The notes under the pieces were generated by a model. It did no database searches, was not told where the DNA came from, and worked only from the letters and a program-made list of their open reading frames with translations. A program made the position numbers and the translations under genes. Below are positions 35,483 to 46,300 of a stretch of DNA of 64,000 nt, one piece after another (the stretch's first letter is position 1; each line of letters starts with the position of its first letter). The stretch comes from Amphiduros pacificus. Lineage: Eukaryota; Annelida; Polychaeta; Phyllodocida; Hesionidae. The stretch is taken from the NCBI GenBank assembly GCA_949316495.1, contig OX439002.1, forward strand, positions 12,642,001-12,706,000, in the 5' to 3' direction.

Positions 35483-35799
35483 AATTGGGAGAAGGTGAAA
35501 GTTGTAGTAATATTGGAGATAATTTGTCTACTTTTAAATACATGTTTTTACACATGAGAAATTCCAACATGAATTCAATGTTGCCATCGCCAAGCAGAAC
35601 ATTGAAATGCATCTCCACATTTGAATGGTGAATAATTCAAATACATATTAAGTAAATAATCATCAATTGTCTTTCTCGAAGTTTTCTCACTTGGATGCTT
35701 GATATTCCAAAAATAGTCTACCATTTGAATTTGCATATATTAGATTATTTGCACTGGAAAATGAAGAGGAACCTTAAGTTAAGTCATTGACATGGGATT

Positions 35800-35872
35800 G
35801 GCCTGGTGGCCTAATGGATAAGGCGTCTGACTTCGAATCAGAAGATTGCGAGTTCGAGTCTCGTCCGGGTCG
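35800..35872 (+). tRNA. tRNA-Arg-TCG: tRNA-Arg(UCG)
   Basis: Unit 25; matches the copy at 1275. Confidence 0.95.
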
Positions 35873-35956
35873 TGTAAATTTTTTTCAGAATTGTTGATGT
35901 TTGGAGCTGATATCTCAAAAATAGATGGTGATCGGGTGCAGCACAATGCAACTGAT

Positions 35957-36038
35957 GGTAGCGTGGCCGAGCGGTCTAAGGCGCTGGTTTAAGGCACCAG
36001 TCTCTTCGGAGGCGTGGGTTCGAATCCCACCGCTGCCA
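35957..36038 (+). tRNA. tRNA-Leu-AAG: tRNA-Leu(AAG)
   Basis: Unit 25; matches the copy at 1432. Confidence 0.95.
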
Positions 36039-36158
36039 ATGCATCTTTTGCTTAGGAAATGTGTCACCAGTGTACCTTTTTCTTCTGAGTATTCCAACAA
36101 CAAATTTAAAAAAAATTCTAGCAGGCCTGTGAACCTTTCACCAGCAGCTTAATGCAGT

Positions 36159-36239
36159 GGTAGCGTGGCCGAGCGGTCTAAGGCGCTGGTTTTAGGCACC
36201 AGTCTCATTGAGGCGTGGGTTTGAATCCCACCGCTGCCA
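36159..36239 (+). tRNA. tRNA-Leu-TAG: tRNA-Leu(UAG), box B/T-loop variant
   Basis: Unit 26. Third copy of the C56-to-T change, at 36222. Confidence 0.8.
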
Positions 36240-36849
36240 ATATTATTTTTCATAGTCACACCTCCATCATGTCTGTGCGAGAATCTGATTTGGGATTGTT
36301 CTCTATTGAAATCATGGCCATTCATTTTGTTGCCTGGGATAATTGTCCACATTTTGACAATGATAGTGAGTGATGAAACTTGTGAGGTCTATCCCAGAAT
36401 TAAAAGTATTGATATGGCATGACCTGCTTGGAACAGTTTTGGGGAACAAACACTTAATTTCTAAAGAGATCCCAAACTACCATGCTATCTTTATCATAAT
36501 AATACATGATGAGACAAAAACGAACAATATCACCAGGGAACTTGATCTTTTATAGTTTTCTTTTTATCTATATGTTATCTGTAGATTATCTCTCCATGCT
36601 TTATAATGGAGTAAATATGTCATTTAGCTCTAAATTATGTTTGATCCCTCGTACATGGTCAATCTTAGCGTGTGAAGGCATTTCATGGGATAAAATCAAC
36701 ATTATATATTATACTATAACCTCTATAAGCCCATTACATAATAAGGTCAACTAGTTTGAATAAGAGTAGTCCACTCAATGTGTAAAATGTTCAGATTTCA
36801 TGGGATTCTTTAGATGTCTCTCAAAAGGAAGCAGAAAAATTTTAACTCC

Positions 36850-36921
36850 TGGAGATGCCGGGGATTGAACCCGGGGCCTTTCACATGCAAAGCGAACGCT
36901 CTACCGCTGAGCTACATCCCC
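36850..36921 (-). tRNA. tRNA-Ala-TGC: tRNA-Ala(UGC)
   Basis: Unit 26; matches the copy at 886. Confidence 0.95.
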
Positions 36922-37238
36922 AATTGGGAGAAGGTGAAAGTTGTAGTAATATTGGAGATAATTTGTCTACTTTTAAATACATGTTTTTACACATGAGAAA
37001 TTCCAACATGAATTCAATGTTGCCATGGCCAAGCAGAACATTGAAATGCATCTCCACATTTGAATGGTGAATAATTCAAATACATATTAAGTAAATAATC
37101 ATCAATTGTCTTTCTCGAAGTTTTCTCACTTGGATGCTTGATATTCCAAAAATAGTCTACCATTTGAATTTGCATATATTAGATTATTTGCACTGGAAAA
37201 TGCAGAGGAACCTTAAGTTAAGTCATTGACATGGGATT

Positions 37239-37311
37239 GGCCTGGTGGCCTAATGGATAAGGCGTCTGACTTCGAATCAGAAGATTGCGAGTTCGAGTCT
37301 CGTCCGGGTCG
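37239..37311 (+). tRNA. tRNA-Arg-TCG: tRNA-Arg(UCG)
   Basis: Unit 26; last Arg copy, matches the copy at 1275. Confidence 0.95.
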
Positions 37312-37395
37312 TGTAAATTTTTTTCAGAATTGTTGATATTTGGAGCTGATATCTCAAAAATAGATGGTGATCGGGTGCAGCACAATGCAACTGAT

Positions 37396-37477
37396 GGTAG
37401 CGTGGCCGAGCGGTCTAAGGCGCTGGTTTAAGGCACCAGTCTCTTCGGAGGCGTGGGTTCGAATCCCACCGCTGCCA
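37396..37477 (+). tRNA. tRNA-Leu-AAG: tRNA-Leu(AAG)
   Basis: Unit 26; last Leu(AAG) copy, matches the copy at 1432. Confidence 0.95.
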
Positions 37478-37597
37478 ATGCATCTTTTGCTTAGGAAATG
37501 TGTCACCAGTGTACCTTTTTCTTCTGAGTATTCCAACAACAAATTTAAAAAAAATTCTAGCAGGCCTGTGAACCTTTCACCAGCAGCTTAATGCAGT

Positions 37598-37678
37598 GGT
37601 AGCGTGGCCGAGCGGTCTAAGGCGCTGGTTTTAGGCACCAGTCTCATTGAGGCGTGGGTTCGAATCCCACCGCTGCCA
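37598..37678 (+). tRNA. tRNA-Leu-TAG: tRNA-Leu(UAG)
   Basis: Unit 27, the truncated last unit; matches the copy at 195. Confidence 0.95.
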
Positions 37679-38288
37679 ATATTATTTTTCATAGTCACAC
37701 CTCCATCATGTCTGTGCGAGAATCTGATTTGGGATTGTTCTCTATTGAAATCATGGCCATTCATTTTGTTGCCTGGGATAATTGTCCACATTTTGACAAT
37801 GATAGTGAGTGATGAAACTTGTGAGGTCTATCCCAGAATTAAAAGTATTGATATGGCATGACCTGCTTGGAACAGTTTTGGGGAACAAACACTTAATTTC
37901 TAAAGAGATCCCAAACCACCATGCTATCTTTATCATAATAATACATGATGAGACAAAAACGAACAATATCACCAGGGAACTTGATCTTTTATAGTTTTCT
38001 TTTTATCTATATGTTATCTGTAGATTATCTCTCCATGCTTTATTATGGAGCAAATATGTCATTTAGCTCTAAATTATGTTTGATCCCTCGTACATGGTCA
38101 ATCTTAGCGTGTGAAGGCATTTCATGGGATAAAATCAACATTATATATTATACTATAACCTCTATAAGCCCATTACATAATAAGGTCAACTAGTTTCAAT
38201 AAGAGTAGTCCACTCAATGTGTAAAATGTTCAGATTTCATGGGATTCTTTAGATGTCTCTCCAAAGGAAGCAGAAAAATTTTAACTCC

Positions 38289-38360
38289 TGGAGATGCCGG
38301 GGATTGAACCCGGGGCCTTTCACATGCAAAGCGAACGCTCTACCGCTGAGCTACATCCCC
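38289..38360 (-). tRNA. tRNA-Ala-TGC: tRNA-Ala(UGC)
   Basis: Unit 27; last tRNA gene of the array. It lies about 205 bp beyond the DHRS7B stop codon and on the same strand, so it probably sits within or next to the DHRS7B 3' UTR. Confidence 0.95.
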
Positions 38361-38565
38361 AATTGGGAGAAGGTGAAAGTTGTAGTAATATTGGAGATAA
38401 TTTGTCTACTTTTAAATACATGTTTTTACACATGAGAAATTCCAACATGAATTCAATGTTGCCATCGCCAAGCAGAACATTGAAATGCATCTCCACATTT
38501 GAATGGTGAATAATTCAAATACATATTAAGTAAATAATCATCAATTGTCTTCTCATATTCACATA

Positions 38566-38768
38566 TTACTCCATGTTTGAATTTCTTTTTTTGGCTCTTT
38601 TTTTCATCAACAAGAAAAAAATGTGAGGCAAAATGTTTCTTAGTGCAATCGCCAGTCTGTGTGAGAAGGCAGCGATGACCACTTCTTCTTGCCTGTGTGT
38701 TACAGCTTTCAAAATGCAATGTGCAATATGACTTGGTGTGGCACCCGATTCTGTTGTTGTATCCATAA
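38566..38768 (-). CDS. DHRS7B: DHRS7B coding exon 6 and stop
   Basis: Residues 240-306 (VMDTTTESG... to a lysine/arginine-rich end), TAA stop at 38566-38568. Acceptor TTTTTTAG. Confidence 0.93.
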
Positions 38769-41700
38769 CTAAAAAAGAAAAATCCTTCATGACATTTACT
38801 TCTATATTACAACTTAATATATATGTGATGTAGCATGATGTCACTGAGCAGGTAAATTAAATGTCCTCATTCAATTGAATATTGCAGTGACAATACCGAA
38901 CATTACTTATAAATAACTCACCTCCGTAAGCAGACCCATCTCCTGTGAGTGCATTCCGAGATAGATTAGTCTTTATGTATCCTGGGCTCATTACACTCAC
39001 ATGGATGTTATGATGTGCGACCTCAGCCCTCAAGCAATCAAAGAATGCTTGCACTGCATGTTTGGATGCTGCGTCTGAAATGCAATTTCAAGTATTTAAC
39101 TTTTTTTAAAGATAACAGAAGGTAATATTGGTGATAATATCAATATGTAGTTCAGGGAGGCTTTCAACTGGAACCATGATAAGCTAAATAAAGGCACTAC
39201 AGATGCTGAACCTCTCACCCTACTTGATAATCACATATTTATGACAAGAGAAGTATCAAATTTGTTAAGGGTACTTATGGGTGTTGGTAGTGAGTGTCCT
39301 CTTGTGGCAGATTTTCTGAGGGAACTACTTTCTTTTTATGCCAAAATGGAACATTTTCAAAAAAGTATGGGAAAAATGCTCAACTGTCAAAAAGAGTTCC
39401 TTTTTCATTAAACAACATTATGGTATTTATTTTTGTAATAAAATTATTGATTTATTATTTGAAAATCACAATGGAATTTCTTTGATTATATTGAAAGCTT
39501 CATATACAATATCTTTTTAACTCATAAACATAACCCTATGGGTTGATAGCTCTGCTGACTTGAATGAAAACACATGAACTGAGATAAAGTGCAATAAGCA
39601 ATCAGGTTATGATTTTCCATACAAGATCCCAATTCAGTTTTGATGAGATATTCATTAATATTTTGTAAATCACTATCATGTTACCAATGCAATATTTCAT
39701 GCACAAAATTTGTGCTTTTTTTCAAAAATCTGATAGCTATCAGTAAGTTGTCAAGGAGGCTGCCATTTTGAATAACATAGCCAACGAGAATCAAGATAAC
39801 CAGTTGGGGCCAAATTTGATATGTAACATGCATTTTGATTGGTCAAAATCACTATCTGCTCAATTCTGCTCTTGAAAAGGATTTAAATGATCATTTAGGA
39901 AGAAATGTTAAAAAACATTACAAAAAAGCAATGATATGCATAGCTCAAAGGCCACTGATATATGTTTATTCACTTTTGATGATTGTGAGATTTTGCATGT
40001 ATACAAATTTTGAATTGAAGGTCAATGTGTCAAGGTCAAAGGTCACATGACTAAGAAAGAATGATGAGGCATAGCTATGACCTAAGACATTTCTTATAAG
40101 TGGTTTCAGAGATATGATCCGTACAAAATTTGTGACCTCAAGGTCACTGCACTAAGGTTGATGGTGAAATCACTAAGATTTGAAGGAATCTGAATCTTCA
40201 CCTCTCTATCTACCTCTATATAAAATATGACCTCTACCTCTATATACAAATTTTGAATTGAAGGTCAATGTGTCAAGGTCAAAGGTCACATGACTAAGAA
40301 ATTATAACGAGGCACGGCTATGACCTAAGACATTTCTGTATACCAAGTTTTAATTTCTTCTTATAAGTAGTTGCTGAGATATACTCCTTACAAAATTTGT
40401 GACATCAAGGTCACTGCATTAAGGTCAATGGTGACATCACTAAGATTTGAAGGAATCTGAATCTTTAACTCTCTGTCTACCTCTGTATTAAATATGAAAC
40501 AAATATTACTGGTAGTTTTAGAGGAGAAGATTTTTAAACATAGTGTTAGTATATAACAGATATGAAGTGTTTTTTTATTCACTTCTGATGGTTGTGATGT
40601 GGCATGTTCAGAAATTTTGAACTCAAGGTCAATGTGTCAAGGTCAAAGGTCACATGACTAAGAAAGTATGACGAGGCACGGCTATGACCTAAGACATTTC
40701 TGTATACCAAGTTTTAATTTCTTCTTATAAGTAGTTGCTGAGATATACTCCTTACAAAATTGTGACATCAAGGTCACTGCATTAAGGTCAATGGTGACAT
40801 CACTAAGATTTGAAGGAATCTGAATCTTCAACTCTCTATCTACCTCTGTATTAAATATGAAACAAATATTACTGGTAGTTTTGGAGGAGAAGATTTTTAA
40901 ACATAGTGTTAGTATATAACAGATATGAAGTGTTTTTTTATTCACTTCTGATGGTTGTGATGTGGCATGTTCACAAATTTTGAACTCAAGGTCAATATGT
41001 CAAGGTCAAAGGTCACATGACTAAGAAAGTATGACGAGGCACGGCTATGACCTAAGACATTTCTGTATACCAAGATTTAAGTTATTCTTGTAAGTGGTTG
41101 CTGAGATATGCTCCTTACAAAATTTGTGACATCAGGGTCACTGCACTAAGGTCAATTATGACATCACTAAGATTTGAAGGAATCTAAATCTTCAACTCTC
41201 TATCTAGCTCTGTATAATATAGTGTTGGTATATAAAAGAATGAAGTGCATTTAATTCACTTCTAATGGTTATGATGTGGCATGTTCACAAATTTTGAATT
41301 CAAGGTCAATGTGTCAAGGTCAAAGGTCACATGACTAAGAAAGTATGATGAGGCACAGCTATGACCTAAGACATTTCTGTATACCAAGTTTTAATTTCTT
41401 CTTAGTATATCCCAGTAGTTGCTGAGATATACTCCTCACAAAATTTGTGACATCAAGGTCACTGCATTAAGGTCAATTGTGACATCACTAAGATTTGAAG
41501 GAATCTGAATCTTCAACTCTCTATCTACCTCTGTATTAAATATGAAACAAATATTACTGGTAGTTTTGGAGAAGATTTTTAAACATAGTGTTAGTATATA
41601 ACAGATATGAAGTGTTTTTTTATTCACTTCTGATGGTTGTGATGTGACATGTTCACAAATTTGAAATCAAGGTCAATGTGTCAAGGTCAAGGGTCACATG

Positions 41701-43324
41701 ACTAAAATTGTATGACAAGGCACAGCTTTTACATAAGACATTTCTGCATACCAAGTTTTAATATCCTGTAATAAGTGGTTGCTGAGATATGCTCAGTACA
41801 TTTGTGACCTCAAGGTCACTGCACTAAGGTCAATGGTGACATCACTAAGATTTGAAGGAATCTGAATCTTCACCTATATATCTACCTCTATGTAAAATAT
41901 GAAAGATGTAGTACTGGTAGTTTTGGAGAAGAAGATTTTTAAAGAAATGTTGACAGACGGACGGACAGACGGACAGACATTTTCCCCCCTCCTAAAGCTC
42001 TGCGAGCAAAGTCTCAGCAGAGCTAAAAAGTGGCGTAGTAATACCTCACTGGTCCAAAATTTATTTTGCTATGTCAAAATGTTAAAGGGAAAAAGTTCTG
42101 CAGATTGTGGGACCATAATAAAGTGGATTTCCAAACAACTTTGTGAAAGTGATCTCAACAATATTTACTGTTTCATTTTAAGATATTTAACAATATCCTA
42201 GTGAAACAGATTTTCTATTCTTCAAATACATTGAGAGAAAAATAGAGGTAAAGTACACACTTGATCATTTCAGAAATATGAATTTTTTCACCTCCCTTCA
42301 CATATCTGATTGCCAAACTTCCTTTTTATTTTCAAATTACACAAATCAAAATGAGAAAATCTGTTTCACTAGGATCACAGGGAATTTCCTTCCCAATGAA
42401 AAGAAATAAACACAGCTAAAAAACAAGCCTACTCCTGTTGTATAATCTGCAGAACTTATTTGCTTGTCTTCTTCATTTCTCATGAAAACTATCATCAAGG
42501 AAAATTAGGACAAAATACTATTTTGAAAGAAATATACTTTTAATCATACCTTATATTTCAAATATTGAGGCATTTAAATATTGATTCATGTCATTAATGC
42601 TTTTAATTTAATAGGGAATGTATTTTTACACCATAAATGTACCAATTCCCATCAAGTACAATATTTTGGTAATTTACTCCTCTGCCACTAGGGGGCACTC
42701 ACTACCAACACCCATAAATACCCTTAATTGGGAATCAGATTCAATGTCATCACTGTAACATTTATTCAACAATGCCCCAATCAGAGTGTGAGATTTCCCA
42801 GGCAGAGAAGTTCAATGACTTTTTTCTTGAAAAATAGAAAAAGATTGTGAAGACATGGATTGATGACATACCAATGAGTGCAAGTCTTCCACCTGGTGGC
42901 ACTACAAACAATAACATTCAGTCTCTACCTATCTCCTTAGGACTGAATAGGTTTGTGCCTTTGACAACTGATGATTTGCACAAGATGGTGAAAAAGGCAG
43001 CTAGTAAGTCATGTGAGCTAGACCCCATTTGACTATTGCATGACCTCATAGACGACCTCCTGCCCATTACTACTGCCATCATAAACAATTTTTTGTCTGG
43101 TGCAGCAGTACCAGATAAAATGAATATTGCCATCATTGCGCCCCTCTTGAGGAAACTTGGTCTAGAGCTTATTGAGAAGAATTATAGAGACCTGTCTCAA
43201 ACTTTCCCTGCCATAAATTTCGCCTCCCACTTATGTGATCTACTCATGGTGAAACATTGTGATAGGTGTCTGAGATCTAACGATGGTACTTACCTATCTG
43301 TTCCTAAGACTCTGTTCCTAAGAG

Positions 43325-43364
<40 letters not shown>

Positions 43365-46300
43365 GACAAGTGAACCGACAATAATATGAAATGGCAGAGG
43401 TGCAAAATGATATAAATCATAGTTTTTTAAATAATTAGAATTAAAAGATTTAACTTGCAATGGAGAAGTCTTGATGATGCGACTCAGGTAAACACAGTTG
43501 TATGAGGCTGTGAGAAACACTTCTTTAAACTGAATATTACATATATGACATATTAAGTCAATAATTGGAGTGGAGCAGAGATGGACGGACAGACAGATGG
43601 ATGGACAGACAGACAAACGGACAGAGGGACAAACGGACAAACATTTTCCCCATTCCTACAATGAAGCTCTCTTGACCTTGCAAGGTAAACATATAGTTGC
43701 ACGAGGCTACGTGAAGCACATTTCTTTCAACACTGAATATTACACTGAATATTACATTATACAAAAGACAAGTTTCAAAAGACAGTAGAAAGATGATTTA
43801 ACCTGTAGTGAAGTCCTCTTGATGTTGCAAGCAAGGTAAACACAGTTGCGTGAAACTACGAGATGCACATATTACCGACAATAATATGACATAAAACCTC
43901 ATAGTGAAATAGTGACCATATATTGACAAAGAAGCATATCTGAAAGTTTGTCAGGGTAAAAGGGATACATCCATTTTAATTAGGGTATATATCCTTATTT
44001 TTGCTATATTTATCTTTATCCACTGGGTATCGTATATTTAAATGACCACAATTTCGTCAATAATATTATACAAAATACCGTACCTTCATCAATAATTGGA
44101 GTAGAAAGGTGGTTTTTCTTGCTCTTAAAACTGTGTTGATGTTGTGAGCAAGATAAGCATAGTGACGTCATACTGGAAAGTGTCATAATGATGTCAGTCA
44201 GGAAAGTGTTGTCATAGCAACTTCAGACATGGAAGTGTCAACATAGTGAAATCATGGTAACATCATAAATTATGTTAACCCCTAAGGGACTAGGCTACCT
44301 AAATTTTGTTGATTGGCTGGACTAACCAATTTTTGTCTGGACTAGTGTATACACATACTAAATTTATAAAATTTATAACCATATAACCATGGTTACTAAA
44401 TTTGCTTTATAAAGTGCTGGGGTCAAAGTTCATGATCCAGTCAGTCTGACGTCATTATCATGATTATATTGTAACAAGTTGCAGCCCTTCAGAATGTTAC
44501 AAATGACGTCATCAAGCCAGAACAATGGGGACGTCAACATCCCTCCCGTCCGTTGCCGGTGGTGGACGTTGCCGTCCTTCCCGTCCGTTAGGGGTTAATA
44601 TGATCATGTACAATACTGCTGTTACAACTAAGCATGTTAAGTATGTTAAGATAACAATCTGTTATAATCAGTGTTGATCCCTGTAGTTCCCCAACTTGAC
44701 CACATGCCTTGAGGGTAATTAACCAAGTAAGTTACAAGAGGTTGGGGTGTGCTACTGGGCACCAAACTGTGACCACCGTGCAACTCTCGCTCAGCATTCA
44801 GGTGTCAGACCTTACACATTGATGCAAACATGAGGAGTTGTTTACAGTGTAACATCATGTAAAATATCAAACAGGTGTCTGTGGCAAACATTACAGAGGG
44901 GTGTGCTTTCTTTGATATATTTGCATATTAATTACTGAGATATCAATCCCTGTGGAATTGTAAGTCTGCAACTTCACTACCCCAGCCACCAATTTGTAAT
45001 CATTGATAATCTTTTTCAAATTGGGAAATTGTCTTCACCATTTTTACACCATCACAGAGGAATGAACAAGACTTCATCATGCAAAGGATTCTAACCTGGA
45101 TAAAATTGTTTACTCACAAGCAGATCTGTGAGGAATAGCAATCTTTCCCTGTACACTGCTCACTGCTACAATGTGGCCTTCCTTTTTCTCTATCATACTT
45201 GGGAGAAAAGCTGAAAGTAAAACATGTTCATGTCATGGGTGTCAGAAAGGACATGGGAAGTGTGACATTTAAGTTCTAATATTCCATTATTCAGCCCAGT
45301 ATGAGCAAAGTTAGGAAAGTTTGTGAGGGATGCAAGATGAATTCCAAAGTTCTCCAAGTGTTACATTTAATCATAAGCAAGTCTGTTACCTCAATGATAA
45401 AAATTAAGAAAGATTACTTAAATTTGGAAAGATGTACATTGTCAATGTATTGTTCTGTGCACTAAAGTCATGTGATATTTTTTAATTAGGACAAATATCA
45501 ATGAAATAAAATATCAAAAGTATATATAGTTCAATTTACTCTTACCTTTAGTTAGTGCTATTTGACCAAAATAGTTGACCAACATGATCTTCTTGTCAAC
45601 CTGAAGCTCTGTTTCTATGACCTCTCCACGATAACTTATCCCACCATTATTTATGAGAATATCTATGTTACCATGGTAACTACAGGCTTCTGATGCCTTA
45701 GCTTCAATGCTCGACAAGTCAGAGAGATCAAGACAAAGAATTCTGGGTGGATGCTGATTACTGACCTGCATGACAAGAAAGTGGATTTCCAATGGACAAA
45801 AAAATCACAATTTTTTTAGCTTTATCTGAAAACATTGGAAAAGACAGCAAGTTGAAAAAAATCTTATTTTAAATTCCTACCTACATCATTATTTTTAATT
45901 GGCCACTATATTAATTTGTTTAATGAGCAGTTCTGTTGTTAGAAACCTTTAAACGTATTACAAGTACTTAAATTTGCAGTAAGGCAATTGTCGCATTGAA
46001 GATCACAATACATTATATAGAAGAACTAACGTGTGTAAGCTTGAGTAGATCAGACTTCACCCTCTCTAACTCATCTTGTCTCCGAGCACATAGGATAACC
46101 TTTGCCCCTGCCCTAAAGAAGGCATGAGCACATGCTGCAAAGAAATACTCTCCATCAAATTATTGAGATCTGACCCATATAAAACTCTCCATCTAAAAGA
46201 CCCATACATTATAGATGCATCTGTCACAATTTATTAGTGTAAATATTTGTAATAATTTATTTTTAAGTCAACCTTACCTTCCCCTAATCCTGAGCTTGCC

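Larger units (their letters stand above)
24647..37597. repeat. Three-unit higher-order repeat, period 4317 bp
   Basis: Units 18-20, 21-23 and 24-26 form three successive trimers. Equivalent units are exactly 4317 bp apart (24647, 28964, 33281, then 37598). Diagnostic bases recur in phase. The middle members (19, 22, 25) share a C-to-A change making ACAAACAAT, an AGCATGTGAA variant and CATCGCC for CATGGCC. The last members (20, 23, 26) share TTTATAATGG and a T-loop change in tRNA-Leu(UAG). The first members (18, 21, 24) have GGAGCAAAT and CAAACCACC. Unit 27 begins as a first-type unit but carries the middle-type CATCGCC near its end. Confidence 0.92.
1..38552. repeat. Tandem array of a 1.44-kb four-tRNA unit (27 copies)
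   Basis: Counting units from the first base of tRNA-Leu(UAG), they start at 195, 1635, 3075, 4515, 5955, 7394, 8831, 10267, 11695, 13134, 14573, 16013, 17452, 18891, 20330, 21769, 23208, 24647, 26086, 27525, 28964, 30403, 31842, 33281, 34720, 36159 and 37598. Unit length is 1440 bp in units 1-4, mostly 1439 later, 1437 and 1436 in units 6-7 and 1428 in unit 8. Order within a unit is Leu(UAG)+, 610-bp spacer, Ala(UGC)-, 317-bp spacer, Arg(UCG)+, 84-bp spacer, Leu(AAG)+, 121-bp spacer. The spacers hold no recognisable gene; they are as similar between units as the tRNA genes, differing by scattered single bases, which points to recent homogenisation by unequal exchange or conversion. Unit 27 stops in the spacer after its Ala gene. 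The left end lies outside the window. Confidence 0.98.
39265..42727. mobile_element. DNA transposon relic with 46-bp inverted ends and TTAA flanks
   Basis: Ends 39265-39310 and 42682-42727 are inverted copies matching at 42 of 46 positions, both bounded by TTAA (39265-39268 and 42724-42727), the target of piggyBac and Kolobok elements. No transposase remains. The interior between about 39523 and 42016 is another dispersed repeat nested inside. The outer arms are AT-rich and unrecognised. It lies in DHRS7B intron 4. Confidence 0.75.

Noticed and set aside
195-38509. Hundreds of 60-85-codon open frames in every array unit
   Set aside because: They overlap tRNA genes on either strand (peptides such as MAERSKALVLG and GSGGIRTHAS are tRNA-Leu read as protein; CRGLNPGPFTCKA is tRNA-Ala) or lie in spacer. 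They repeat only because the unit repeats.
1-38552. CRISPR-like array
   Set aside because: The period is 1.44 kb, there are no short repeats with unique spacers, and the genome is eukaryotic.
41952-42016. Helitron 3' end (hairpin AGCTCTGC/GCAGAGCT after a microsatellite)
   Set aside because: The hairpin is followed by AAAAAG, not the CTRR terminus expected of Helitrons.
41899-42201. 100-codon open frame
   Set aside because: Runs through the GACA/GACG microsatellite end of a dispersed repeat; no protein family.
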